This document shows positions 7,028 to 14,629 of a DNA stretch of 23,333 nt, piece after piece; within the stretch, counting starts at the first letter, position 1, and the number at the start of each line of letters is the position of its first letter. The notes beneath the pieces are model-generated. The model saw nothing but the letters and a program-made list of their open reading frames with translations. It did not search any database and had not been told where the DNA came from. The DNA is taken from assembly GCA_023386965.1 (NCBI GenBank), contig JAEWIR010000022.1, forward strand, positions 1-23,333. Reading direction: 5' to 3'. A program made the translations under genes and the position numbers. The DNA comes from Bacteroidota bacterium (GTDB lineage: Bacteria > Bacteroidota > Bacteroidia > Flavobacteriales > Weeksellaceae).

Positions 7028-7819
7028 TCAATTACGCCATTCTTCCGGAATGTCACAAACCGGTATAGGCTGAATTTTGTGTTGAGCTGCCTTGTTCATT
7101 CTACTGAATATCCGGTAGACTTCCAGATCTCTTCCGCTGTAGTCAGCCTCAGTTTTGGTTCCCCATTCTTTCTGAATTTTTTCCAGTTCCGGATAGGAAG
7201 CACCTATCTGTTGCTCGTCTGTACGCTCAGTGTCCCAAAGGCCGTCTGTAGGTATCGCGTTCTGAATAGATTCTACGAGGTTAAGCGATTTGGCAAGTTT
7301 ATAAACTTCCGTTTTATAAAGATCAGCAATTGGGGAAACATCTACACCGCCATCGCCGTACTTTGTATAGAAACCTATACCGAAGTCTTCCACTTTATTT
7401 CCCGTACCGCAAACCAGAAGTCCATTGGTCTGACCATAATAATATAAGGTTAACATCCTCAAGCGTGCTCTCGTATTGGCCAAAGCAAGTTTCTCATTTG
7501 GAGAATCCGTCTCATTCGCTTTAAAGGATCTGTACAACTCGTCAAAGGAAGAAGTTAAGTCTGTTGTCTGCGCCTCGATATTATCGAATCTGCTTTTCAG
7601 GTCATTGATATGCTCCCACGCACGGCTTACATGCTCCGCGTTCTGGTGAATGGGCATTTCAAGCAGCATTGTTTTAAGACCGGTCATCGCGCAAAGCGTT
7701 GAGACCACAGCAGAGTCCACACCTCCGGAAATACCGATGACATAACCCTTCACCCCGGCCTGATCCGCATAGGTGCGTAGCCAGGAAACAATTTTTTCGG
7801 TAACTTTTTCAGTCTGCAT
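7028..7819 (-). CDS. nadE: NH3-dependent NAD+ synthetase
   Basis: It catalyses ATP-dependent amidation of deamido-NAD, the last step of NAD synthesis, in the cytosol. The protein has 263 residues, slightly shorter than the roughly 275 of ammonia-dependent enzymes. There is no N-terminal glutaminase domain, so ammonia is the likely nitrogen donor. The ATP pyrophosphatase P-loop SGGVDS is at 31-36. GTGNKVEDFG and TKYGDGGVD, typical of NadE, follow near 140-160. It diverges from gldB across 112 bases. The barnase gene begins 69 bases downstream on the same strand and could receive read-through, though it may have its own promoter (TACGTCTG on the minus strand near 6971). Confidence 0.95.
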   Translation of the reverse strand: MQTEKVTEKIVSWLRTYADQAGVKGYVIGISGGVDSAVVSTLCAMTGLKTMLLEMPIHQNAEHVSRAWEHINDLKSRFDNIEAQTTDLTSSFDELYRSFKANETDSPNEKLALANTRARLRMLTLYYYGQTNGLLVCGTGNKVEDFGIGFYTKYGDGGVDVSPIADLYKTEVYKLAKSLNLVESIQNAIPTDGLWDTERTDEQQIGASYPELEKIQKEWGTKTEADYSGRDLEVYRIFSRMNKAAQHKIQPIPVCDIPEEWRN

Positions 7820-7869
7820 AATAGATGTTTTAAGACGGATGTTAAATAGGACAGTCCTTAAAATTTCAT

Positions 7870-7877
7870 TATTTTTG
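7870..7877 (+). promoter_or_regulatory. Promoter -7 element for gldB-gldC (TATTTTTG)
   Basis: A full match to TAnnTTTG, 54 bases before the gldB ATG. No clear -33 TTG is seen. Confidence 0.4.
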
Positions 7878-7931
7878 TAAAAATATAAAATTAATCGTCA
7901 CTGCCGTGGCAAAGCCCCGAAATTGAAAAAA

Positions 7932-8957
7932 ATGAACGTCAGAAATAGATTACATTCAATAAAACAACCGTCCAGCATCCGCGGTGCTTTAGGCGCTTTA
8001 GCTGTTGTTTTATCTTTAGGTGTTCTTCAAAACTGTAATAAGGAAAATAAAAATATTTGGGATGTTGAGGTGGAACAGCCTGCTGCAAAAGTTACTGTTA
8101 CTGATATTTCAAAAGAATTTTTCTCGCCTGAAGTCAGTATGGAGCAGTTTAAAGAAAAATATCCCTGGTTTCAGGGTTCGGTAACAGATGAAGATTTTGT
8201 AAAACGCCGCAATAACCCCGAGGAGGCAAAACTGTACCGTGAGGCAGCCGCCAAGGTAGACCTGAACCGTTTGGGAACAGATCTGACTTCTCTTTTCGCT
8301 CGGGTAAAATACCATTTTCCAAATTTTACCAATCCAAAGGTTTACACCTTTTCATCCAGTACGCAGATGTATGAGGAACCGGTGATTTACGATCCGCAAC
8401 AGGGTTTTCTGTTCATTGACATCTCTGGATTTATGGGAAGCAAGAATCAATATTATAAAGGTATTGAAGAGTATTTCAAGGTTTCCATGAATACTGAAAA
8501 TATTATTCCGAAGACTTCGGAAGCCATTGCCATCAGTATTGTCCCATTTGACAAGACATCCCAGAAATTTCTGGACCAAATGGTATATAATGGTAAGATC
8601 ATGACTTTGCAGGATGCTTTCCTGCCTCATTTGCCGGATCATCTTAAGATGAATGCGACAGCCGAACAGTATGAATGGAGCAAGGCCAGCGAAGCGAGCA
8701 TCTGGGATTATTTTATTGAGAATGATTATATCTTCAGCCCAGACCCCAGGCTTACTGAGCGTTTTATTAATCCGGGCCCCTTCTCCAAATTCTATACAGA
8801 TGTGGACAAGCAGTCGTCGCCACGCGTGGGTGTCTTTACCGGATGGCAGATCTGCAGGGAATTTTACAGTAAGAATCCCGATACTCCGTTAAGTGATTTT
8901 CTGTCCATGAGCGCAACCGACTTATTTAACAAATCAGAATACAAACCTAAAAATTAA
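7932..8957 (+). CDS. gldB: Gliding motility lipoprotein GldB
   Basis: Lipoprotein of the Bacteroidota gliding/type IX secretion accessory set, 341 residues from the ATG at 7932. The N-terminus is basic with a hydrophobic stretch at about 18-33, ending in LQNC with C35 as the probable lipidated cysteine. Asparagine before the cysteine is not the classic lipobox. The body carries motifs I recognise from GldB, including YPWFQG, FPNF, FIDISGFMG, a long helical region, and a conserved C-terminal segment GPFSKFYTDV...GVFTGWQICREFY. A TTG at 7923 would add three residues (MKK). It is immediately followed by gldC, the arrangement known from Flavobacterium johnsoniae, which strongly supports the assignment. 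How GldB works is not known in detail. Confidence 0.9.
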   Translation: MNVRNRLHSIKQPSSIRGALGALAVVLSLGVLQNCNKENKNIWDVEVEQPAAKVTVTDISKEFFSPEVSMEQFKEKYPWFQGSVTDEDFVKRRNNPEEAKLYREAAAKVDLNRLGTDLTSLFARVKYHFPNFTNPKVYTFSSSTQMYEEPVIYDPQQGFLFIDISGFMGSKNQYYKGIEEYFKVSMNTENIIPKTSEAIAISIVPFDKTSQKFLDQMVYNGKIMTLQDAFLPHLPDHLKMNATAEQYEWSKASEASIWDYFIENDYIFSPDPRLTERFINPGPFSKFYTDVDKQSSPRVGVFTGWQICREFYSKNPDTPLSDFLSMSATDLFNKSEYKPKN

Positions 8958-9008
8958 TGCGAGGGAATATTCTCCGTCAGTAAAGAGGATTTCCCCAATA
9001 CTTATATA

Positions 9009-9335
9009 ATGAAGAAGACTCAGATTACCCTTGATGTGGAACTGGACGAAAACCATGTTCCCGAAAAGATGACCTGGAATGCCCAGGACGGCGGAATTGA
9101 AGCCCAGGAAACCAAAGCAGCTATGATCTCCGTATGGGACGATAAGACGATGGAAGCACTGAGAATCGATCTCTGGACTAAGGAAATGCCGGTGGACCAG
9201 ATGAAGATGTTCCTGCACCAGATGCTTATTTCACTCAGTAACACTTACAAAACAGCTACTGGAGAAGAAGATGTTGCTCAATGGATGGAAGACATGGCAG
9301 AGGAGTTTGCTGTGAAATCGGCGATCAGGATGTAA
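9009..9335 (+). CDS. gldC: Gliding motility protein GldC
   Basis: Small soluble protein of 108 residues. It begins MKKTQITLDVELDENHVPEK and keeps the GldC pattern: MTWNAQDGG, then an ALRIDLWTKEMPVDQMKMF stretch and an acidic C-terminal helix. It has no signal peptide or membrane segment, so it is probably cytosolic or peripheral. It lies 51 bases after gldB and is probably in the same transcript. In F. johnsoniae GldC is reported to help gliding without being essential for all movement. Non-gliding relatives also keep the pair, so presence here does not by itself show motility. Confidence 0.9.
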   Translation: MKKTQITLDVELDENHVPEKMTWNAQDGGIEAQETKAAMISVWDDKTMEALRIDLWTKEMPVDQMKMFLHQMLISLSNTYKTATGEEDVAQWMEDMAEEFAVKSAIRM

Positions 9336-9441
9336 AAATCGTTTCCCTGTGGCTAAAAGATTCGGCCAGCTTAGAAATAGTAATAATTTGCAGATTGGAA
9401 ATGCTTACCGGTAAATCCATTTGCTGAAAAACAGTGAAAAT

Positions 9442-10581
9442 ATGAATTTCAACACTAAAGTAATACATGGCGGACAGCAGCATGAACCTACCACAGGCTC
9501 TGTTAATGTTCCTGTTTTTTTAACATCGACTTTTGCACAAAGTTCTCCGGGTGTGCATTCCGGTTACGAATATTCCAGAGCCGCCAACCCGACACGGCAG
9601 GCTTTGGAAGACAGTCTGGCCAGCATTGAAAACGGTGCCCGCGGCCTGGCATTTGGCTCCGGTCTTGCCGCGATAGACTGTGTTTTAAAACTTCTGAACC
9701 CCGGCGACGAAATCATTGCAGTAGATGACCTTTATGGCGGAACGTACAGGATGTTTACACGGCTTTTCGACAAATATCAGCTTAGGTTCACCTTTGTGAA
9801 TTTTGATGATGTTTCCAAAATATCTGACCTGATTACCGATAAAACGAAGTTGATTTGGGTTGAAACACCAACCAACCCACTGATGAAACTGGTGGACATT
9901 AAAGCCGTAACCGAGCTGGTAAAAGGAAAGGATATCCTGGTGGCTGTGGACAATACCTTTGCTACGCCGTATCTGCAGCGTCCGATTGATCTGGGTGCTG
10001 ATATTGTAATGCACTCGGCTACAAAATATCTGGGCGGACACTCCGACGTGATAGCCGGCGCACTGATTGCCAAAACGGAAGAACTTGGCGACAAACTTCA
10101 TTTTATTCAGTTTGCCAGCGGTGGAATTTTAGGTCCGCACGACTCCTATCTGGTTCTGAGAGGAATCAAAACCCTGGCACTGCGCATGCAGCGTCATTCT
10201 GAAAACGGTTTGGCGGTAGCCAGATATCTGGAATCCCACCCCGCGGTAGACAGGGTGATTTATCCGGGCCTGGAATCACATCCTCAGTATGATCTTGCCG
10301 AGAAGCAGATGAAGGATTTTGGGGGAATGGTGTCTTTTACCTTTAAATCCGGTAAGAAAGAAGACGCTGTAAAATTTCTGGAGAATGTAAAAGTCTTCAC
10401 TCTGGCAGAATCATTGGGGGGTGTAGAGTCATTGGCAAACCATCCGACCCTGATGACACATGCATCTATTCCAGCGGACAAACGTGCAGAGTTAGGGATT
10501 ACTGATGATTTGGTAAGACTAAGTGTAGGTATTGAAGACAGTGAGGATCTTATATCCGACCTGGAAAGAGCTTTCAAATAA
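9442..10581 (+). CDS. Trans-sulfuration PLP enzyme (cystathionine gamma-synthase or gamma-lyase)
   Basis: Cys/Met-metabolism fold-type I PLP enzyme, 379 residues. It would either join cysteine with an activated homoserine (synthase) or split cystathionine to cysteine (lyase). The PLP lysine is K195 in MHSATKYLGGHSD, and the cofactor aspartate is D170 in VAVDNTF. YEYSRAANPTR (42-52) and SLGGVESL near the C-terminus are family signatures. These do not separate synthase from lyase, so I give no symbol. I chose the ATG at 9442, which begins MNFNTKVIHGG like relatives; an in-frame TTG at 9421 would add seven residues with no family match. A near-consensus -7 element (ATAATTTG) lies about 50 bases upstream. 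It ends in its own terminator. Confidence 0.93.
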   Translation: MNFNTKVIHGGQQHEPTTGSVNVPVFLTSTFAQSSPGVHSGYEYSRAANPTRQALEDSLASIENGARGLAFGSGLAAIDCVLKLLNPGDEIIAVDDLYGGTYRMFTRLFDKYQLRFTFVNFDDVSKISDLITDKTKLIWVETPTNPLMKLVDIKAVTELVKGKDILVAVDNTFATPYLQRPIDLGADIVMHSATKYLGGHSDVIAGALIAKTEELGDKLHFIQFASGGILGPHDSYLVLRGIKTLALRMQRHSENGLAVARYLESHPAVDRVIYPGLESHPQYDLAEKQMKDFGGMVSFTFKSGKKEDAVKFLENVKVFTLAESLGGVESLANHPTLMTHASIPADKRAELGITDDLVRLSVGIEDSEDLISDLERAFK

Positions 10582-10586
10582 TTATT

Positions 10587-10621
10587 AACCTTCAGGGATA
10601 TCAAATCGCTGAAGGTTTTTT
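10587..10621 (+). terminator. Rho-independent terminator after the trans-sulfuration gene
   Basis: AACCTTCAG (10587-10595) pairs with CTGAAGGTT (10609-10617), with a 13-base loop and T10616-T10621. It lies 12 bases before the next gene. Confidence 0.85.
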
Positions 10622-10632
10622 ATAACAATACA

Positions 10633-11148
10633 ATGATTGATTTCCAAAAATACATACAGCGTTATCTTGACCTGATTCCCTTTTCAGACTGGCTTAAGGA
10701 GATGGGTAATTCCTTTGATGACACCGTCGCTGTATACCGGTCATTTACCGAAGAGCAGGGTAATTATGCTTACGCTGAGGGTAAATGGACGCTGAAGGAA
10801 GTGCTTCAGCACATCATTGATGCTGAGAGAATATATGCCTACCGCGCACTGCGTTTCGCACGACAGGACAAAACGGTACTTCCGGGTTGGGACGAGGTTT
10901 CTTATGGTCTCACCTACGATGTAAAGAACAGAAGTACAGAAAGTTTACTGCAGGAATTCGAAGCGGTTAGGAGATCAAGTGTTCTGTTCTTTACGCATCT
11001 GGATGTATCGCAACTTTCTGCGAGTGGAACAGCCAACGGAAATGAACTTTCGGTAGAACTGCTTGGTAAACTTATCGTAGGTCATAATATTCACCATCTG
11101 AACGTGATTAAGGAAAGGTATATTTCAAACTTGAATTTGCATCCATGA
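10633..11148 (+). CDS. DinB-like metal-binding protein
   Basis: Four-helix-bundle protein of the DinB superfamily (DinB_2 type), 171 residues, probably cytosolic. Members often carry a metal held by three histidines and are linked to stress or thiol-transfer chemistry. Here H60 in VLQHIIDAE and the pair in GHNIHHLN (H151, H154 or H155) give the standard ligand pattern, so the site looks intact. WTLKEVLQHIIDAERIYAYRALRFAR is the part most like the family. The actual reaction cannot be read from the sequence. The stop overlaps the start of the YchJ-like gene by four bases (ATGA), so the two are translationally coupled. Confidence 0.85.
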   Translation: MIDFQKYIQRYLDLIPFSDWLKEMGNSFDDTVAVYRSFTEEQGNYAYAEGKWTLKEVLQHIIDAERIYAYRALRFARQDKTVLPGWDEVSYGLTYDVKNRSTESLLQEFEAVRRSSVLFFTHLDVSQLSASGTANGNELSVELLGKLIVGHNIHHLNVIKERYISNLNLHP

Positions 11149-11522
11149 AATGTCCCTGCTGTTCAGACATTCCGTACGAAAATTGCTGTAAACCATTTCA
11201 CATCGGTACTAAATTTCCACCTTCAGCCGAGGCGCTCATGCGTTCCAGGTTCTCGGCCTTTGCCATACCGAATGCTGATTATCTGATGAATACCACTTTG
11301 CCTTCCAAAAGAAAGCTCCACAACAAGGCAGACCTTCAGGAATGGGCGGAAATAAATGAATGGGTTAAACTGGAAATAGTGCAGAAGCCTTCTAAAGATC
11401 AGGTGGAGTTCATGGCCTGGTATAAGGATAAAACGGGGACGCTTCACCTGCATCATGAACTTTCACTCTTTAAACTGGTTAGCGGACGATGGTTTTATGT
11501 GTCCGGCAAATTCAGGGACTAA
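11145..11522 (+). CDS. YchJ-family (UPF0225) zinc-motif protein
   Basis: Protein of 125 residues with an N-terminal SEC-C-like zinc motif (CPCC, then CC with a following H, residues 3-19) and an NTF2-like domain. SAEALMRSRFSAFAIPNADYLMNT is the diagnostic YchJ segment, and the C-terminal LFKLVSGRWFYVSG is also typical. YchJ proteins are conserved in many bacteria, and their role is not established. It overlaps the DinB-like gene upstream by ATGA. It meets the convergent VF530 gene with no bases between the two stop codons and no visible terminator. Confidence 0.88.
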   Translation: MKCPCCSDIPYENCCKPFHIGTKFPPSAEALMRSRFSAFAIPNADYLMNTTLPSKRKLHNKADLQEWAEINEWVKLEIVQKPSKDQVEFMAWYKDKTGTLHLHHELSLFKLVSGRWFYVSGKFRD

Positions 11523-11765
11523 CTAGGCTCCACCGTTCTTCTTTTTCTGCCGTAAAACGTAAAGAAATAAACTCTCTACTTTGGCGCGTGCCCAGTCTGT
11601 TTTCCTCAGGAATTTCAGTGAGGATTTGATGCTGGGATTATCTGTGAAACATCTAATGTTAATTTGCCGGCCTAATTCCTCAAAGCCGCCGTAATAGTCC
11701 ACCAATTCTTCCAGGATGGCATCCAGCCGTTTTCCGTGTAGTGGATCTTTATGTTTCTGTTCCAT
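11523..11765 (-). CDS. VF530-family (DUF2132) small protein
   Basis: Eighty residues, with the VF530/DUF2132 signature nearly throughout: KDPLHGKRLDAILEELV, YGGFEELG, INIRCF, NPSIKSSLKFLRKTDWAR and KVESLFLYV. The family folds like a small DNA-binding bundle and is often annotated as DNA-binding, which is weakly supported. The tail after the domain is basic (RQKKKNGG). It is a single-gene minus-strand unit, convergent with the YchJ-like gene and divergent from tsaC. Confidence 0.9.
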   Translation of the reverse strand: MEQKHKDPLHGKRLDAILEELVDYYGGFEELGRQINIRCFTDNPSIKSSLKFLRKTDWARAKVESLFLYVLRQKKKNGGA

Positions 11766-11827
11766 ATGGTAAAAGTAAGCTATTAGTCCCTCTTATCCTA
11801 TGGCCGTCAAATGTCGTCCATTTATGC

Positions 11828-11835
11828 TAATTTTG
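11828..11835 (+). promoter_or_regulatory. Promoter -7 element for tsaC (TAATTTTG)
   Basis: A full match to TAnnTTTG, 24 bases before the tsaC ATG. The -33 position has no good TTG. Confidence 0.45.
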
Positions 11836-11859
11836 CCGCTGTAAATTCAAATTTGATTC

Positions 11860-12408
11860 ATGCAGAACCTTATTGACGCCCTTAAATCCGGCGGAACAAT
11901 TCTTTATCCTACCGATACCATCTGGGGCCTGGGTTGCGACGCGACCAATGTGGAGGCTATTCAGAAAATATTCGAAATCAAGAAACGCGACCGTTCCAAA
12001 TCTGTCATTATACTTGTTGAATCTGAAAAACGGCTGCAGGATTTGGTGGAGGTGCCGGACATAGCCTGGGAAATTATGGATCTTTCGGAAAAACCTGTCA
12101 CTCTTATTTACGATAATCCCAGAGGCCTGCCTGCAGAACTTCTGGCGGAAGACGGCAGTATCGGTATCCGCTTGGTTAAAGATAATTACCTCAAAAGACT
12201 TATTGGTAAACTCAATAAACCCCTGGTTTCTACATCAGCAAATTTCAGCGGTGATAAATCTCCGATGAGGTTTTCTGATATTTCCGATGAAATCATCAAC
12301 GCTGTAGATGCTGTAGCAGAGGAGAACCGTGATGTGGTTTCCGAATATACAGGATCTTCGGTGATACGAATCTGGCCGGACAGCCGCGTGAAGGTGATCA
12401 GAGAGTAG
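11860..12408 (+). CDS. tsaC: L-threonylcarbamoyladenylate synthase (TsaC/Sua5/YrdC family)
   Basis: It makes threonylcarbamoyl-AMP from threonine, bicarbonate and ATP, the first step of t6A formation at position 37 of ANN-decoding tRNAs. The protein has 182 residues, the short TsaC form without the extra Sua5 domain. GGTILYPTDTIWGLGCDA (11-28) is the signature N-terminus, IKKR supplies the KxR of the active site, and STSANFSG supplies the SxN. A YciO paralogue is possible, but the KxR/SxN pattern favours TsaC. It precedes the CCA-adding enzyme gene, also a tRNA-maturation enzyme. The two appear to have separate promoters. Confidence 0.9.
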   Translation: MQNLIDALKSGGTILYPTDTIWGLGCDATNVEAIQKIFEIKKRDRSKSVIILVESEKRLQDLVEVPDIAWEIMDLSEKPVTLIYDNPRGLPAELLAEDGSIGIRLVKDNYLKRLIGKLNKPLVSTSANFSGDKSPMRFSDISDEIINAVDAVAEENRDVVSEYTGSSVIRIWPDSRVKVIRE

Positions 12409-12462
12409 TTAAGTTTTAACTGCTCCTTCGGCAGATCTAAAGTCCGGCGCTGAACTCCGGAC
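12407..12462 (+). other. Series of short hairpins between tsaC and cca
   Basis: Three small inverted repeats follow the tsaC stop: AGTTAA/TTAACT (12407-12421), CTGC/GCAG (12420-12434) and GTCCGG/CCGGAC (12442-12462). The first two overlap by two bases and exclude each other. None is followed by a T run, so they are not typical intrinsic terminators. Confidence 0.35.
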
Positions 12463-12480
12463 CATCCAAACCTTATAAAA

Positions 12481-12511
12481 TTTGTGCTCTGCAAGCTTTT
12501 AGATACCTTTG
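12481..12511 (+). promoter_or_regulatory. Promoter for the CCA-adding enzyme gene (TTTG - 19 bases - TAccTTTG)
   Basis: TTTG at 12481-12484 and TACCTTTG at 12504-12511 with 19 bases between them: the best promoter in the window. It places transcription near 12518 and rules out the in-frame GTG at 12484 as the start codon. Confidence 0.75.
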
Positions 12512-12537
12512 CAGAATCTCCGCATACGCCATTTGTA

Positions 12538-13962
12538 ATGAACATCAACCTTATCCAAAATATAAATTTTAAGTTATTTAAACAAATCTCCGAAGTCGCA
12601 CATCAGAACAACCAGTCTGTATACATCGTTGGCGGATATGTTCGCGACCTCTGGATGGGCCGCGAAGTGCCCACCGATATTGATTTCGTAACGGAAGGTA
12701 ATGGGATGGATTTGGCTAAAGCCGTCGCTAAGGCCATTAATCCGAAACTGAAGGTCTCTGTCTTTAAAAACTACGGAACAGCCATGTTCCGGCACAATGG
12801 TTTGGACCTGGAATTCGTGGGTGCCAGAAAAGAAAGCTATGCCGAGGATTCACGGAAACCTGACGTGGAATCCGGGACATTGGAAGATGACCAGAAACGC
12901 CGCGACTTTACCATCAATGCACTGGCGGTTTCGCTGAACAAAGAAAATTTTGGCGAACTTATAGATCCGTTTGACGGTATTGCAGATATCTCAAACCGCA
13001 TTATCCGAACACCCCTTGAGCCGAGTCAGACTTATTCCGATGATCCGTTGAGGATGATGAGGGCCATACGCTTTTCATCAACCTTAAACTTTCAGATCGA
13101 AACAGAGTCACTTGACGCGATTAAGCGGGAAGCGGCCAGGATTAAAATTGTTTCGATGGAGCGCATCATGGTTGAGTTTAACAAGATCATGCTTTCTGAA
13201 AAACCTTCTGTTGGACTTAAACTTCTTGCAGATACCGGCCTGCTGGATTATATAATGCCGGAACTCACCGCTTTGAAGGGGATTGAGGAGGTTGAAGGCC
13301 AAACCCACAAAGATAATTTTTGGCATACGCTTGAAGTTGTTGATAATATCTCCAAAAATACCGACAAACTTTGGCTGCGCTGGGCGGCTCTTCTGCATGA
13401 TATAGGAAAAGCACCTACTAAGAAATTTGTAGAAAAAATAGGGTGGACCTTCCACGGTCATGAGTTTCTGGGCTCCAAGATGGTGAAACAGCTCTTCCAA
13501 AGGTTGAAACTTCCCATGGGAGCAGATATGAAATATGTGCAGAAACTGGTGAAACTGTCCTCAAGGCCGATAGCCCTTATCGATGACGGAACTTCAGATT
13601 CAGCGCTCCGGCGATTGCTCTTTGATTCGGGTGAGGATTTGGAAGATCTTTTCACTCTTTGCAAGGCTGATATAACCACCAAGAATTCACATAAACAGGA
13701 AAAATTCAAAAAGAATTTTGAATATGTCGCTGTTAAAATAAAGGAGGTGGAGGAGAAGGACCAGGTCCGCAACTTTCAGCCTCCCATTACAGGTGAGGAA
13801 ATCATGACTTTATTCAACCTGAAACCCGGGCGCGAGATTGGGATACTTAAAGAGAAAGTGAAGGAAGCGATCCTGGAAGGGGAGATTGGAAATGATAAAT
13901 CCGAAGCCCGTAACTTCGTGATTGTACAGGGCAAACAGCTGGGTCTTGAACCGATAATGTGA
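12538..13962 (+). CDS. cca: CCA tRNA nucleotidyltransferase with HD domain
   Basis: It adds or repairs the 3' CCA end of tRNA using CTP and ATP. The protein has 474 residues. The polymerase-beta-like head has VGGYVRDLWMG and the metal-binding DIDF, followed by RRDFTINALAVS and the LIDPFDGIADI motif. SDDPLRMMRAIRF marks the tRNA-nucleotidyltransferase neck. An HD phosphohydrolase domain follows (LLHDIGK near residue 285). Some bacterial relatives are poly(A) polymerases, but this domain layout is the usual one for the Bacteroidota CCA enzyme. The start is the ATG at 12538 just after a strong promoter. Confidence 0.92.
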   Translation: MNINLIQNINFKLFKQISEVAHQNNQSVYIVGGYVRDLWMGREVPTDIDFVTEGNGMDLAKAVAKAINPKLKVSVFKNYGTAMFRHNGLDLEFVGARKESYAEDSRKPDVESGTLEDDQKRRDFTINALAVSLNKENFGELIDPFDGIADISNRIIRTPLEPSQTYSDDPLRMMRAIRFSSTLNFQIETESLDAIKREAARIKIVSMERIMVEFNKIMLSEKPSVGLKLLADTGLLDYIMPELTALKGIEEVEGQTHKDNFWHTLEVVDNISKNTDKLWLRWAALLHDIGKAPTKKFVEKIGWTFHGHEFLGSKMVKQLFQRLKLPMGADMKYVQKLVKLSSRPIALIDDGTSDSALRRLLFDSGEDLEDLFTLCKADITTKNSHKQEKFKKNFEYVAVKIKEVEEKDQVRNFQPPITGEEIMTLFNLKPGREIGILKEKVKEAILEGEIGNDKSEARNFVIVQGKQLGLEPIM

Positions 13963-14036
13963 TGCATTATTCATTGGGAAAACAGTTTTAAGATTAATTT
14001 AACCTTTATTTTAGGCGGCAGGATTTTTTAAAGAGC

Positions 14037-14044
14037 TAAATTTG
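14037..14044 (+). promoter_or_regulatory. Promoter -7 element for tpx (TAAATTTG)
   Basis: A full match to TAnnTTTG, about 30 bases before the tpx ATG. The -33 region is only T-rich. Confidence 0.5.
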
Positions 14045-14073
14045 AGTTAAACAAATAATTAAAAGTTATCATT

Positions 14074-14571
14074 ATGGCAGATATTACATTGAAAGGAAAC
14101 AGTATCAAATCAGTAGGCAATTTGCCCGAAGTAGGATCTACAATCCCTGATTTTTCATTGGTGGATGGAGAGTTGAATGAAAAGAGTCTGAAGGATTACG
14201 CCGGAAAAAGAAAAATATATAATATCTTCCCAAGCATCGACACCGGAATCTGTGCTGCCTCTGCCAGAAAATTTAACGAAGAAGCCGCAGGCCTGAACAA
14301 TACAGTAGTCATCAATGTGTCCAAAGACCTTCCGTTTGCCTTAAGCCGTTTTTGCGCTGCTGAAGGTTTGGATCATGTAGAGTCCCTTTCAGATTTCCGT
14401 TCTTCCTTTGGTGATGATTTGGGTGTTACCCTGGCAGATTCACCGATGAAAGGATTGCTGAGCCGTGCAGTAATCGTTACCGACGAAAACGACAAAGTAA
14501 TTTATACAGAACAGGTGCCGGAGATCGTACATGAACCTGATTATGAAAAAGCGCTGAACGCTCTTAAATAG
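14074..14571 (+). CDS. tpx: Thiol peroxidase (atypical 2-Cys peroxiredoxin)
   Basis: It reduces hydrogen peroxide and alkyl hydroperoxides with electrons from thioredoxin, in the cytosol or periphery of the cell. The protein has 165 residues, close to E. coli Tpx. The peroxidatic cysteine is C60 in FPSIDTGICAASARKFN and the resolving cysteine C94 in LSRFCAAEGLDH, matching E. coli C61 and C95. The DTGIC form is the normal Tpx motif. It has its own promoter and terminator and is probably monocistronic. Confidence 0.96.
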   Translation: MADITLKGNSIKSVGNLPEVGSTIPDFSLVDGELNEKSLKDYAGKRKIYNIFPSIDTGICAASARKFNEEAAGLNNTVVINVSKDLPFALSRFCAAEGLDHVESLSDFRSSFGDDLGVTLADSPMKGLLSRAVIVTDENDKVIYTEQVPEIVHEPDYEKALNALK

Positions 14572-14592
14572 ATACACTAATTCAGTAAAGTA

Positions 14593-14618
14593 AACGCAAA
14601 GCAATTTGCGTTTTTTTT
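14593..14618 (+). terminator. Rho-independent terminator after tpx
   Basis: AACGCAAA (14593-14600) pairs with TTTGCGTT (14605-14612) around GCAA, a stable tetraloop, with T14611-T14618. It ends 12 bases before the DUF763 start and contains an in-frame TTG that should not be taken as that gene's start. Confidence 0.9.
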
Positions 14619-14629
14619 GTCATTACAGT

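Noticed and set aside
14241..14262. DTGIC in the thiol peroxidase as an unusual active-site change
   Set aside because: E. coli Tpx has the same DTG-x-C arrangement, so it is normal.
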